Assembly: GCF_000220395.1 (NCBI RefSeq)
Contig: NW_004086340.1
Location: 32,216-96,215, forward strand
Source of the DNA: Ichthyophthirius multifiliis
Taxonomy: Eukaryota; Ciliophora; Oligohymenophorea; Hymenostomatida
Direction: 5' to 3'
DNA: 64,000 nt
Under the pieces are notes generated by a model. The model saw only the letters and a program-made list of their open reading frames with translations. It was not told the origin of the DNA and did not search any database. The first letter of the stretch is position 1. Every line of letters starts with the position of its first letter. A program made the position numbers and the translations under genes. Of this stretch, positions 40,001 through 52,701 are shown in pieces.

Positions 40001-41918
40001 ATTTTCTTTTTTTCCAACTAATTATACTATTTCATCTTTTATGGGATTTTTGGAAAACAAATTAAAACCAAATAATCTAGCACCACTTCCATTATATCCT
40101 AAATGAATATTTTCTAACTATAAATATTCATTAACAAAATTTAATAGAGGATTTTCGATCATATAAGTTTATGTTTAAAGATGTTTTTATAGTTTTTAAA
40201 TAGTCTATAAACTTATTTTATCATAGAAAATTGAATAAAAGGCAAAATCAATTAAATCAGATAATTATAAAGATTCATTTTCGCAGCGTTAAAGTATTTT
40301 TTAAGTTAAATGTAAGTATTTTTAAGGAAATTAAACATATATTTTAAGTACAGATATTAATTTATCAGTACTCAATTAGTCTAAACTTTCAATATTAATT
40401 TTTTAGATAAATTTATCAGCAGTTTATATAAGACCTTATATTAATAATATAAAATATAAAAATAAAATATATAAAAATAAAATTAAAAACGTAAATGTTT
40501 TAAATATATATATATATATTTATATAAATATTTATTTATATATAAATATTATTTAAATATATTTATAAATATATTTTTTATAATACCTATTTTGTTATAT
40601 GCATCAGCATAATTAGCATATACATTTGGGTCTTAAATATTTTATAGTGAATTCAAAATTATATCTTACATTTATTTAATCTATTAATGTGCATAAACAA
40701 ATTATTTAAAATAAATTCTATCTATTTCATCATATTCATATTCTAATTGCCCTTCTACATTTTTTTTGAAAAAATCTGCCCATTTTTCATTTAAAAAAGT
40801 TTCTCCAGTATATTATTTTCCTTTATGATTAGCATATTTTGCTATTTCTAATAACGCTTCAGAATATTCTAAATGAGAATATTCTTCAGCTAGTTTTATG
40901 TCTATATTTTTTTTATTTAATTCTTCACTCTATCTATTTTCTAAATCAATGATTTTTTATTATATTAAGCTTTCAAAAAAAGGAAGAAAATTTTCATTTT
41001 ATTAAGTAATAATTTTTTCTACTATATCACTTATTTATTATATATTTTTATCTTGATCTAATATTAATTCTAATTTTTTATAATAATATATATTTATTTA
41101 TATTTTCCATTGTATTTATTTAATACATGGATTTTTAATTTCATTAATTGATATTAAATTAGAATCTAACATTAATTCTTCTAAATTGAGTAAATCTAAA
41201 TTAGTCATTGCATTTTTATTTACTTTTTCATTATCTTCTTATGCTTTTATTAATTTTATATAATTTTTTCTAATTTCCATTACTGAAGTGATTATTTTTT
41301 TTAAAGCAGATGTTGCTTTTTTAACTTATTTTTCCATTTTTTTTGCTATAATTTCAACTTCTTCAAATATATAAGTATCTTCTAATTCTTCATCTTCTAT
41401 TATTTCTTATTCTTTTTTTTATAATTTTATTATTTATTAATGATCTTCTTCATTTTCTTTTTGTTTTTTTTCTTGTTCTTCTATTTCATTCTAGTATTTT
41501 AACATAACTTATTTTAATGTTTTTTTAAATTAATTATTTTAAAGAATTTAAATTAAATCTAAAGGCTTATTATTATAATATAAAGGCTTATGTAAACAAG
41601 GATTATTATTTAAGAGATTATTCATATCTATTTGAAAATTATTATCTATATTACTAATTTATCTTTCAATCTATTTTGTATTTTTTTGATTGAATAAAAA
41701 AAACTTTTTTTTTTTTTTTCTTACTTTTTTAAGTGATAATAATAATAAAGAAATATCATTATAATCTAATAATCTTAAAGAACGAATACATTTTTATATT
41801 TTTTCAGGTGAAAAAACTACTCCATCCTTCAAACCATATTTAAAATCATTTATAAGTTCTTAAAATCTCCATGATTATTTTAATTAATCCATCTTTTTAT
41901 TTAAATATATATATATAG

Positions 41919-41950
<32 letters not shown>

Positions 41951-42373
41951 TAATTTATTTTATATATATGAAATTACATTGTAATCATAATAATGCCTTG
42001 GGTCTATACCCATACTCTTATATGTAGATGCTATATAATAGAAAGCTTCGGCTGTTATTTATTAATCAAAACCTAAAGTATTAGATGCTATGAAAGATCG
42101 GAGGATATCTTTAAAAGGTAGTTTTGAATTTATAGAGGAAATTTTCATTTTTCTTAAGTATTTTTCTTTTAATTTTTATCGGATTTCGTGCTTTTCTTAT
42201 AAATATTGCATTTTTAAAGCAAAAGATTCTAATTTTATATCCGATAATTATTCTGGGTTTTATTCAAAGGATTCTTAATTGATTTTGTTTGTTAATTTTT
42301 ATATACTAATTATTGATTATTTTTTTTATAAAATTAAATTTTTTATGTTTTATTTGGAGATTCTAGATAACAT
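37023..42373 (-). CDS. Unassigned 1569-aa protein, possibly mitochondrial
   Basis: Nine exons; introns 41893-41977, 41671-41724, 40435-40586, 38542-38635, 38339-38420, 38201-38252, 37495-37566 and 37203-37252. Exons add up to exactly 1570 codons with no frame break, which strongly supports the model. The N-terminus MLSRISKQNIKNLILQKKQS is basic, Ser/Arg-bearing and lacks acidic residues, as in mitochondrial presequences. There follow helical segments (DILRSFIASNTLGFDQQIT, AEAFYYIASTYKSMGIDPR), a Glu/Lys coiled coil, and several alpha-helical-repeat-like blocks (LQLSDLIDFAFYSIFYDKI, ICQLSHTQNVLSATVASACN, INECDNRFDLFLN). The pattern of LxxLxxxxFY helices recalls FASTK- or PPR-like repeat proteins but I could not confirm any family. 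No catalytic motif is visible. Confidence 0.75.
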
Positions 42374-42570
42374 TTTTTTTTATTTTTTATTTATTTATTA
42401 AAATAAAATAATTTTTATTTTTGTATTATTTAAGATATTTTTTTTATTTTAAAATAATTTTTATTTTATAAAAAGTAAGTAATTTTTTTTCAGTTTTTTT
42501 TTTTTTTTTTTTTTTTTTTTGGTAATAATTATATGTAAATTTAATTTTTTATATAAATAAAAAATAATTT

Positions 42571-43437
42571 TCAATCTAAACATTATTTAGCCCAATCTGA
42601 TAAATCATTAAAGTTAGCAAATTAACTTTAATTTTTTTTAATTAAGGAAATTTTGCTTTAATTTTAATAATTAGAATTCATAGAAGTACTATATTTATTA
42701 ATCTAAGGGATAAAAAACTATTCTTAAGCAAAATTTTTTAACAAATTTTCATTTTTAAGTACCGTTTCTTAAGCTTATTAATACAAATCTTAGATATTAT
42801 GAATAATCTATGTATTTTATTATTTAAGAATTGTATAATCAAATTAAATTTATAAATTGCTACTTTTTAATTTTTCTAAATCCTACTCATACTATATATG
42901 TTCATGAATATCGATTTCCTTTTTTATTTACTCAACCTCTTATTTAAGATTAATTAATTAGGTTTTAATACTATCATCAATTTTTTTTTATTTTTATTTT
43001 TATAATTAATCACTTCTTTAAGAAGAATTCGAAGAAATATCTAAATTTGAAGATATACAAGAAATTGTAGAAATTATTTATTTTGAATATTTATTTGCTA
43101 TTTCTTATAATTATGGGATTTATGTGTATATTTTTAAAACTTTTTATTATATTTTATTATATTTTAATTTAAAAGCATTAAAGTTTTCAATTTCTATTTA
43201 TTTTATTTAATATTATGTTTATTTAGTTTCATTTTATTTTAGTTCTTCTAAAAAATATTTATAATCTTATAATTCAGATTATATTTCACGTAATATTTCA
43301 AATATTTAATTAATTTTTACGATTTAGGTAACTAACTAATATTACTATAATATTTATTCATCAATTTTTAAATTATTTTAATATAATTGAATTCTTTCTT
43401 ATATTTCATTTATGGTTATGAAAATGTTATTGCTCAT
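42571..43437 (-). CDS. Coiled-coil protein, hypothetical (288 aa)
   Basis: Single exon, 289 codons from ATG 43437 to TGA 42571. Most of the protein is helical with heptad spacing (QIFEILREIQSELQDYKYFL, LKQEVEQIKKEIDIHEHIQ, YEQDLEKLKSSNLQIQFDY), interrupted by a Ser-rich linker (ISSNLDISSNSSQRS). It ends FNDLSDWAKQCLD. No transmembrane segment, SNARE motif or known domain was recognised. Neighbours are the 1569-aa gene downstream and a DHHC palmitoyltransferase upstream on the same strand, with no evidence of functional coupling. Confidence 0.65.
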
Positions 43438-43949
43438 TTTTTATTAATTGTAAAAATTATTTAATTTAGTTATTTTAATTTTTTAAAAAAATAAAAAAAT
43501 ATTAAAATAATATTTATTTTATTTTAAAATGAAATGTAATGTAATGATAAGTTTTCAAAACAATAACTATTTATATATTTTAGAAATTTTATTAATATAT
43601 TACAATTTAAATGATAATAATTATATTAATAGAATTTTTAAATTATAAATATAGGTATATATTTTTAATATAAATATAAATAAAAATTTAAATATATAAT
43701 TAATACAAATATAAATATTAATATTAATATTAATAAGAACATAAAATATATTTTATTTTAATTTTTTTCATTTTTATATTTATATTTTCAATTTCAAAAA
43801 TTATATTTATAATTTTTATAATAATGTTATTAATAACTTAAAAAAATTACATTTATATTGATTTATTTATAAAATTATAAATTTTGTATTTTATATATTT
43901 ATTTTTTCTTAATTAATTAATAAAAATTATCAAAATTAAATATACATCT
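43438..43949. other. AT-rich intergenic region
   Basis: 512 bases; ATATAAATATTAAT-like low-complexity sequence around 43650-43740. No feature recognised. Confidence 0.6.
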
Positions 43950-45019
43950 TCAATTTTATATTTTATATTTTTAAAACTCGAAATAATTTTCATCTTTACT
44001 ATCATTAAAATAATCTTCAATAAACCCTATATTTTAGTCATAAATATTTTCTAAATCTTATATAGAATAAGCAAGTTCCAATAAATTATTTCTCAGCAAT
44101 GGTTTCAAAGGTAATGGCCATTGTATAATTTGATTTCCAAATATTTATTTTAAATTATTAAATAAATTATCAGGTTTTCCACATAAACCTTTTTTATATT
44201 CAACACTACTTTAATTATGAATAATAGATACATATTAATCAATTAAATATTCGTAAGCAAATTGCAAGAAATAAAATTATAATAAGCAATTTAAAAAAAT
44301 CTAATTTAATATTATTATAAACTAAAAAAAAAATTACGATTGCATTTATAATATTAAACAAATTAAATATTTGTTAAATACTATAAATGTGATAGATAAA
44401 TTAAAAAAAAGTATTAATAACTAAAAAAAATAAACTCAAAATTCCAAAAATAATCGAATATATAAGAAAAAGTATAAAATATTTCTTATTTCTAAACCCT
44501 AAACAATTATTAATCCATTTACAATGATGATCCATTCGAAAAACGCATTTTTAGCAAATTTTACAATGATGAGCTCTAGGGGGCTTCCATTATTTTTAAA
44601 TGCATTTTTAACAAAAAGAAATTTAATTTTAATAAATCAATATTTATGGAGGGGTTATATTTTATCTTATAATATAATGTATAAATATAATTTATATATA
44701 ATAAAAAAATGTATATCTATATATATTTAATATTATAATATTAATATTAATTTTAATATTTATATAATAAATAAATATACATTTATTTTTTTATATATAT
44801 ATATTTATATTTGTTTTCGTTTTATTTCAATTTTTTTACTTTATTTATCCTGCATCTGTTAATGAAGCTCTTAAATAACTAGTTTACGAAAGCAAATAAA
44901 ATAGCTAATAAATAATGAATTATAATAATACTATAGTATTTAATTAAAAATAATTATCTTTTTCATAATAGTATTCAAGAAAATAAATTTAATAACTTAA
45001 ATAATTACTTTCTAAACAT
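43950..45019 (-). CDS. DHHC-type protein S-acyltransferase (palmitoyltransferase)
   Basis: About 268 aa in four exons; introns 44958-45008 (51 nt), 44666-44839 (174) and 44301-44337 (37). A hydrophobic segment ([18 protein letters not shown]) is followed by [13 protein letters not shown], like the conserved TDPG region before the catalytic domain. The zinc-binding cysteine-rich domain reads [18 protein letters not shown] then [18 protein letters not shown]. The DHHC tetrad is intact. Two or more hydrophobic segments follow ([19 protein letters not shown]), and the soluble tail carries SSVEYKK in the place of the TTxE motif. The enzyme should attach palmitate to cysteines on membrane proteins. 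One base too many (or two too few) is present near 44883-44885 at an AAA run, between the first membrane helix and SYLRAS. The start at 45019 gives a short cytosolic N-terminus and only one upstream helix. Confidence 0.8.
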
Positions 45020-45140
45020 AAAATAAAAACAAAAACTTAATTTAAATTCATATATTTTTTCATTATCTTTTTTTTTTTTTTTTTAAATAAAAAGAATTTA
45101 ATATTTACATAAATTATTTTAATCAAAAAAAAAAATATCT

Positions 45141-47657
45141 TCAAAGTTTAATAAAAAATTATTATATTAAATCTTCACAATCTTCCAAATAATCCACTTT
45201 TTAAACTTTATCTCTAACCCATTTAGATAATCTTTATATATTTTTTTATTATAAAAACCTATCATCAACTAATATAATACATGCAAAATCTCCAATATGT
45301 CTAATAGCCCTTCCTATTGATTAATTTACCGCTTTCATACATAACCCTTCATAAAATTCTTTACCATTAAAAGTATTTTATGGTTTATTTTTACACTGCG
45401 AATCATAAAACTACATTTTTAATTATAAATCAGCATTCCTAAAATTTGAATAAGGTAATCCAAATACAACCACAACCCTAGCAAGTTCATCCGAAAAATT
45501 GATTCCTTCACTAAGTTTTCCTCCTATGACTGAAATAAGAACTGGATTTTCTTCATATTTTCTTAGTTTTATTATTTTTTCATATTTTTCGAATATATTG
45601 ATTTCGTTTTTATTATCAAAAAACGCATTAATTATTTTTTTTTCTTCTTTTTTTAATTTTTCTATAAATCCATAATTTTATACAAATATTACAATTCCAC
45701 CTTTTATTTTTTACTTATATAAATTTTTTTATATTAATTATGTCATTTCAATAGTTTCTTCATATATTTTATCATTTTCTTTAATTTAATTATAATTAAA
45801 AACTATTTTTTTCTTTTTAAAGCCTCTTACAGCAAAAACTTTACATTGATCCTAACCGATAACATGCCCGCAAGCAAATTTAAAGCACTTCTACTCACCT
45901 AGACTTGAAAAAAGTTACTCAAATTCACTTAAAGGTTCCATTGTTCCTCCAGCCAGTATGACTGAATGTGCTTTTTCTACAATAGACTATAGCCTAGAAA
46001 GAGCATCTAGGCAAATAATTTACAAAAGTCCTTTTTTTGGGAAAAAAACAATTGAGAATTACTTCGAAGACCCAACAGATAGATGAAGAGTATTTAAAAA
46101 TCTCAAAATTTTATCAAAAAGGACACCATTTTAATTTTTTTTATTATTATCTTATAATTCCTAAATATCTTTTTTAAATTTTTCCTAAAATTTCTAAGGA
46201 ATTTTAAAAGAATTTTCCTTTAAATTTTGATTATAAAAATGAACTTTTTTCCCTACATTATTATCTTCTATATATTTCTTTATTTCCAAAAACTCGATTT
46301 TATCGAAATTTATTTTCAAAAGAAATTCCAAAAAATCGATTTTTATAAAAAAATCATCATCCCCTTTTTATTCCTATTCCTCGATATTTTTAAAAAAACA
46401 GCAAATTTCATTTAATAAACTTTTTAAATTTTGCAAAAAAAACGCATTTTTAGCTGCTAAATTTCTCTAATATTATTAATAATAATTCCCTATATCTAAA
46501 AATGCCTATAAAATTTCTTCTTTTAATTTTATTTCTATAGAGTTAATTCCTCTTAAATGTTCTAAAATATTATGTGATTCATCAATTATTATTATTGAGT
46601 TTTCTAAACTAATGCCCATTTTTTCCCTTGCATCATTATCTAATAATAAAGGATAAGGAAAGCATAATACTTAAGCATTAAAAGATGCTTTTTTACCCAA
46701 ATAATAGGGACAAACACTATTTTTTTTAGCCACAATTTTCATTTCATTTATTTCATGAATTTTCGTAAAAAATAGATACTCTAAATCTTCTTAAAAAGAT
46801 ACATAATTTTCATAATAAATACATTTTTTTTCAACTTTTTAATTTATTTTTTCATCTTTTTAATTTATTTTTTCATCTTTTTTTTATATTTTTTCATCTT
46901 TTTTTTATATTTTTTCTGTTTCATTTTCATTTTTTCGGCTTTAATTTTTCAAAGTAACATCTCTACAAAAATCTTCTATTTAATTTTAAGAAAGTTAATT
47001 ATTTTCAACATGTTCATTTATACATAAAATTTATCTACTCCCTAAAGCTTAAACTCTTAAGTTTTTAAAAGGCGTTTTTTATATTTCTTACATAAATTAT
47101 TTCACTTAAGAATGTGTTCTTGAAGCGTATATTATTTTCAAAGGCAAAAACTCATTTTTATCTTATATTTCTTCCAAATAATTATTTTTCTTGTTTCGAT
47201 ATTATTTCTAAATTTCATCATCTCCTTTAAATAAACTATTTAAGCCATCATTTTTTTTATTTTCGTACTTTATTTATATCCGACTTTTTCTATTCCCAAA
47301 TTCTGCCAATTTTTTCTATTTTTCTTACATTTCTTTTTCTTTTATTTCTATTTATTTTATAAACAAATCCATATTTACATCTTATATGTCTTTCAGCCAG
47401 TCAGGTAAATCATCTAAATCTTCTTAATGCTCATCTTTTTTTTTATATATTTTGTAATTTTTATAATTATCCATATACCAGGTAAATACACCAGTTATTA
47501 AACTTAAAGACTTTCCTGTACCTGTTGGACTTTCAAAAATGCAAAACTTCTTTTAAATATCTAAAGCTTTATATATGTTTGTACTAAAATCAACTTATAT
47601 ATTATATGGTTTATGAGGAAAATTATTTGTTATTTTTTAACAAATTTAGCATTCCAT
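45141..47657 (-). CDS. DDX11: DDX11/CHL1-family iron-sulphur DNA helicase
   Basis: 838 aa, single exon, no frame break. Superfamily 2 XPD-like helicase: Q region [12 protein letters not shown], motif [16 protein letters not shown], Ia [36 protein letters not shown]-like box [44 protein letters not shown] and [16 protein letters not shown]. Four cysteines in the Fe-S cluster positions are present: ILC, DFC, KCIYY and VCPYY. The long insert between motifs I and Ia, and the AGGTM and [12 protein letters not shown] blocks, match DDX11/CHL1 rather than XPD, RTEL1 or FANCJ. CHL1 unwinds DNA and RNA structures during replication and aids sister-chromatid cohesion. A short tandem repeat (KKDEKI-type units) sits in the Fe-S region. 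Length is near the yeast protein (~860 aa). Confidence 0.9.
46840..46915 (-). repeat. Tandem repeat in DDX11 encoding K-D-E-K units
   Basis: Four units of about 18-21 bp read QKKDEKI, QKKDEKI, NQKDEKI, NQKVEK, within the Fe-S domain insert between the second and third cluster cysteines. Confidence 0.8.
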
Positions 47658-47856
47658 ATTTTTTTTATTTATTTAGATTAAAAAAAAAAAAAGAATTTAA
47701 GCAACAAAAATTATAATTTTAATTTGTAATATTTATAAATTTATTTTTTAAAAAAAATTATGTATTATAAAGAATTATTTTTTTATAAAAAAACATTCAT
47801 AAATATTTTTTAATATATATATATATATATATATTCAAGATCTATATATTTAACCA

Positions 47857-49447
47857 TCATTTTTAACTATCTTTAAAAAAGACTTTCTAATTAAAATCTT
47901 TGCTTAAATTATCAATTTATTTATTTTTATACCAATCAGGAATTAGATGATTTTTCAATTAAGGTTAAGTAGATATTTCTTCTATAAAAAAATATAAAAA
48001 AAAAAAAAAAAATAGAAAAAAAAATAACCATTTGAGAAATTAAAAAAGTCAGGCATATTCGGGTAACTTTAATAGAATTTTTCATTTCTCAAATCATTAA
48101 AATATGGATGAAGTAAAGCTTCTAAAGGAGTAGGTCTTTCACTAGGGACATAAATAAGAATTTTGCTAATTAAATCAACTAATAAAGGGTCAGGCTTTTA
48201 TTTACTAAAAAACTTTGTTTTAATTTAATTTAATCAATTAATAATAATAATATTACTTTAGGCCAAGAACAAGGTTTAATTTAAGGAAAATTATATTAAT
48301 TATGATTAGGATTCATTTTAAGTACTTGCTCTTTAGTGGGAGACCCAATAATTTTGATAATTTCAATTAATTAATCGACTGAATTTTGACCTTAGAAAAT
48401 AGGTTCAAACAGAATCATTTCAGCAATAACAGTTCCTAACTTTTTTTTTATAAAAAAAAATTAAAATATAATAATAAAAAAACCAATCGACCAAATATCT
48501 ATTTAAGTAGTATATTAAGCAGCCCCAAATATAAGTTCAGGAGCTCTATAATATCTAGAACATATATAAGCTATATTAGAATCACCTTTTACAAGTTTTT
48601 TAGCCGAACCAAAGTCACATAATTTTAACAAAAAATTTTCTGAGTCTGTCAATATATTTTAGGGTTTTATGTCTCTATGAGCAATACTAATACCTTTAAG
48701 ATATGCTAAACCTCTAATCAATTAATATGAAAATACTTTGAGTAACTAAGGTGGAATTTATTGCTTAATTTTTCGATATTATCTAATAAGGTTTGAAAGA
48801 GTTTCTGGAACATATTCCATAACAATGTTTAAATAAACTTCATCATCCTTTATAAAAATAAATATAATATGAAAATATATAATTAATGATAATATATATA
48901 AAATTGATAATTATATATATATATAGACAAATATATAAAAATATATATATATATATATATTTTATGCTTATTATATTCATTTAAATTTACTAATTTATTA
49001 AATTTTTTTTTTATAGTTTTTTTTTATTATTACTTTATTTCCTTTTGTGTAATATGCTTGTTTTAGTTTTATTATGTTTTAATGATTTAATATCTTTATA
49101 ATTTCAAATTCTCTATTTTTGTATCTTTTATCTTAAAACACTTTTTTTATAGCAACCTTTTCATTTGTATCATTTAATGTTGCCTTTAAAATTTATTTTT
49201 ACAAATTATAATAAAAATTATATAAAATTTATTAATTAAAAAAATATAAATATATATTTTTACCAAATAAACTACTCCAAATGTACCATTTCCTATTATT
49301 TTTTCAAATGTAATTCCTATGGGTTAGTTATTTTAAGATTATTAACCCTAAATAATATTTTAATATTTAATTTTTTATATAACAAATAAATGATTTTTAG
49401 TAATTTAATGTATTTTTATTTAATCTATAAAATTTTTATAATTTCAT
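47857..49447 (-). CDS. GSK3: Glycogen synthase kinase 3 (GSK3/shaggy), first exon uncertain
   Basis: The kinase domain reads through at least six exons. Matches include [78 protein letters not shown], then [19 protein letters not shown] with the activating Tyr, [30 protein letters not shown] and [17 protein letters not shown]. These blocks are diagnostic for GSK3, which phosphorylates primed substrates. The sequence ends about 45 residues after the kinase domain at TGA 47857-47859. Introns include a long TA-rich one in the N-lobe region (about 48850-49020) and smaller ones. In the reading frame, an exon begins at about 49347. The ATG at 49447 is the best start, but its exon joins out of phase by one base, so the 5' end needs confirmation. 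Confidence 0.88.
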
Positions 49448-50788
49448 TACTTATTTATTTTATTAATCCTATTGATTTGGTTATAGTTACACTTATGTTT
49501 TACTCTAATATTTAATAAACATTTTATTTTTTATTTTATAATTTTGAAATTTATTTGGTAAGTTTTAATATTATAATTTTTTTATATTTTTTTAAAAAAA
49601 ATTATAAATAAAAATTAATTTTAATAAATTATAAATATATTTTTTTTTTCTTATGACAATTTTTTTTATATTAGACTACGAATAGGAGAAAAAACAAATT
49701 TTTACTTAAAAAATAAAAATAATAAAATATATCAAATAATATTTATATATAAAACACATATATTTTAATATAAATACTTATAATATAATTTTATTTTTGG
49801 AATCTAATTTTTTTTTAAATTATTCTGTTCCACTTTTTTAATTACATAAATCATTTGAATTATTTTTTTTTTAAGTTAATATAAATATATAAAATAAAAT
49901 TTATTTAATATAACATAACATATAAATAAAAATTTAAAAATTATTGGTTATATTTATCAACATTATTATCCAAAAATCCAAAAAATATATTAAAAATAAC
50001 TTAATTCCCTATAATAAATTAAACAGTACTTTTTCAAAAAGTTACTAATTTCCAAAATATCAAAATATTATTAAAATAGTAACATTTGATAATTAAAAAA
50101 ATAATAATATACAATTTTACATTTTTGAAGTGTCTCGATATAAAAAAAATAATATTATATTTTCTTCGTTTATACTTAATAAGTAATAAATATTTATAAA
50201 ATAACTTCCATAAAAGATAAATAACTCTTGTAAAAAATTATAATTCAAGCGAAAAACGTAGAAATTTATAATTATTCTAATCAAAAATTAACCAATCATA
50301 TAATTATATAACTTTAATATAATAAATATTAAATTTAAGAATTATAATTTATTTTTATGATTTCTATAATTAATGAATGACCAGATAAAAGATGCAATGT
50401 ATATTTAAGATTTAAATTTTACTATTTATTATAATAATTTTTTTTGTATAAATAGATTATACATAGTATTCAATAAATTCTATTTATTAATTTAAAACAT
50501 CTAAAATTAAAATATAATTTAAAAATGTATAAATTAATTATTTTTTTATTTTATTTATATAATTTTTATTTTAATTTTTCCTTAAAATATAACTTATTTT
50601 TATTTTTATCTTTTTAAAAAAATTAATTATTATTTTTTTTTCCTCAATTTTAATTTAAAGAAAAAAATAAATAGATATTTGTAAAAAATAAATATTATAT
50701 AATCATTTAAATAAATAAAAAACTTTTATTTTTCTCTTAAAAAAAATATTTAGCTTAATTTTTAAAGCTTGTGAAAAAATAAAATCTT
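49448..50788. other. 1.3-kb AT-rich gene-free interval
   Basis: Upstream of GSK3 and downstream of DNase II. Consists of A/T homopolymers and TA mixtures with isolated richer spots. Neither strand gives a coding-looking frame. It should hold the GSK3 promoter. Confidence 0.6.
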
Positions 50789-51887
50789 TCAAAACTAAAC
50801 TTCATTTTCACATTATTATTATTTATTTAGGATTTGTTTAAAAGCCGAATAAACATGTTAATCTTAAAAGCAAACCGTACCTCCTCCTCTTTTCCATTAA
50901 GTTTACTACCTATTAATATCACCCAAGCAAACGAAATGTAATTTCTAGTCAGTAGATATAGCATACTTAGAATGATCTTTAGTTTATTTAAATTCATCTT
51001 ACTTAGGAAAAGCTACTTCAAGGTTTGAAAAAACTTAAAATTCTCCTTAACAGCTAGGTGTTTCTTAAGGAGAACCCCAACTTTCAACAATCAAACCAGA
51101 TTTAATATGCGTAGAAACTACATTTTCGTAAAAAGGAACTACCCATGAGCCTGACTTAGAAAATTTTTCAAATTTAATTCCTTTATGAGATTAAAACGGT
51201 ATAACTTTTTATTATAAATCAGTATTTTTTTTCTTTGAAATAAGTTGTTAGATATTTTTAAATTAATCTAAAATTGAAGTTGCATTATTTGATGCATATA
51301 CATAAGGCCAATCAATAGTATATCCTTCCGCAATATTATTTAATTATTCAGAAGTTGTAGATATACAGAAAAAATGTTAAGCAAAGATTTATTATCCATC
51401 TTATATCTTCAAATCTATTTCATCATTTATTATTAAAGGAAATTTAGGAGCACTATGCACTATTAAAAATCCATTATGTCTTATTTATTTTTTTATAAAT
51501 ATATTTCGAATGTATTTTAGTAATTAATATTTACTTATCTAATCCCATAATTCCTTTAGAATGTGCATATGTTAAAGAAATATCCTTTTCAGCAACTTCA
51601 TCATTCCAAAAAACAGATGCATATTTATCAGATTTTAGGCTTTTTATTTATTAAAGCGTCTTTAATAAAGGAGATATTGAAATATCATTAAGTTCTTTTT
51701 TTGTTGATTCCAAATCTTTACAAGGTTTTGAAGAATCACAATAAGAAAATTCCGTACTATCAGGATGTTTCAATGCTATAAAATAGTCTACTTTATTTCC
51801 TTTTGAATCAAGGCATGAAGGGCTTTAAAAGGCAATATTTAAAATAAAAAAAATAAATAAAAATATTTTATAGGATTATAAATTCAT
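50789..51887 (-). CDS. Deoxyribonuclease II
   Basis: 347 aa in two exons; intron 51480-51534 (55 nt). N-terminal signal peptide (YKIFLFIFFILNIAFQSPSC). DNase II blocks seen: KGNKVDYFIALKHP (GxxVDWFVVYKLP in animals), VFWNDE (YNDQ-like), SKGIMGLDKHNGFLIVHSAP then KFP (HTKGVLLLDxxxGFWLVHSVPNFP), IDWPYVYA, and the catalytic TKDHSKYAIS followed by VCLGDINR and RGGGTVC. Both catalytic histidine regions (LIVHSAPKF and DHSK) are intact, so the enzyme is likely an active acid DNase of lysosomes or food vacuoles, digesting DNA of ingested cells. Length is close to animal DNase II (~360 aa). No frame break. Confidence 0.92.
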
Positions 51888-52179
51888 ATTTTGATATTTT
51901 TTGATAATTTTTTATTTTATTTAATTTTAATATTATTTGTCTAATAAAAATACATATATTTATTTTTAATTTATAATTAAAAAAAAAAAAAATTCTATAT
52001 AAAATAAAAGAAAATTCATTATTTAATCCAATATACATTATAAATAAATATTTAAAATTTTTTATAACATTTATAATGACCTATATTCTTTTAATATATA
52101 TAATCATTTTTTTTTAAAAAGTACTATTTCACATTAAACAAATAATAAATTATAAATTTTATAAAAAAAAAAAAAAAAT
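51888..52179. other. Divergent promoter region of DNase II and the eIF5A-like gene
   Basis: 292 bases between divergent starts; long A-run directly before the plus-strand ATG at 52180. No motif named. Confidence 0.5.
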
Positions 52180-52701
52180 ATGAGTTGCACATTTAGCGAC
52201 TAAATAATAACAGCAGGTGATGATGAAGATTATAAGGTAAGAACCGAAAATTAATTAGTATAAATTTAGGCTATAAATTTAAGATATGGAGACTATCTAA
52301 TCATAAATGAACGATAAGTTATGATAATAGAAAATATTCGAGTATAAAAAAACTCATAAGATATTTAATAATAAATTATAGTGACTGGAAAAAATATAAT
52401 GAGAAATAATATTCAAATTAAACAATATTTTAGTTCTAAATCTAACGTTTCGATTTTAAAGAATCCTTCTATATAAGAAAGTTAAATTATTGTTTTTGAC
52501 CCTGATGATTGTGATGAAGTTTTTGGCAGAAATAATAGAGGATATATTATTAAGATCGAATGTTTTAATTAAAAATAATAACTTTAGAATTTACTAGAAT
52601 AAAATGTTATTTCAAATAAGTTATTTGCTAAAACTATTAGCATTAGAAATAAAAACGAAGTTATTTAATTTTATAAGTAAAAAAATTAAGCATCTGCTTG
52701 A
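52180..52701 (+). CDS. eIF5A-like protein lacking the hypusine loop (tentative)
   Basis: 173 aa, single exon, ATG 52180 to TGA 52699-52701. After an acidic start (FSDQIITAGDDEDYKV) the sequence QAINLRYGDYLIINERQVMI resembles the start of the eIF5A N-terminal SH3-like domain (..SALRKNGFVVLKGRPCKI..). The following QQQIIVTGKNIMRNN aligns with the HLVGIDIFTGKKYED strand. The hypusine-bearing loop TSKTGKHGHAK is replaced by RVQKNSQDIQQ, so there is no hypusine Lys in context. The C-terminal half (QIIVFDPDDCDEVFGRNNRG) is of similar length to the eIF5A OB fold but I see no clear match. It may be a divergent paralogue or an unrelated beta-barrel protein. The fold call is recall-based and not certain. 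Confidence 0.4.

Noticed and set aside
44260-44340. Frameshift between the DHHC domain and its C-terminal tail
   Set aside because: A 37-nt GT..AG intron at 44301-44337 restores the frame without any indel.
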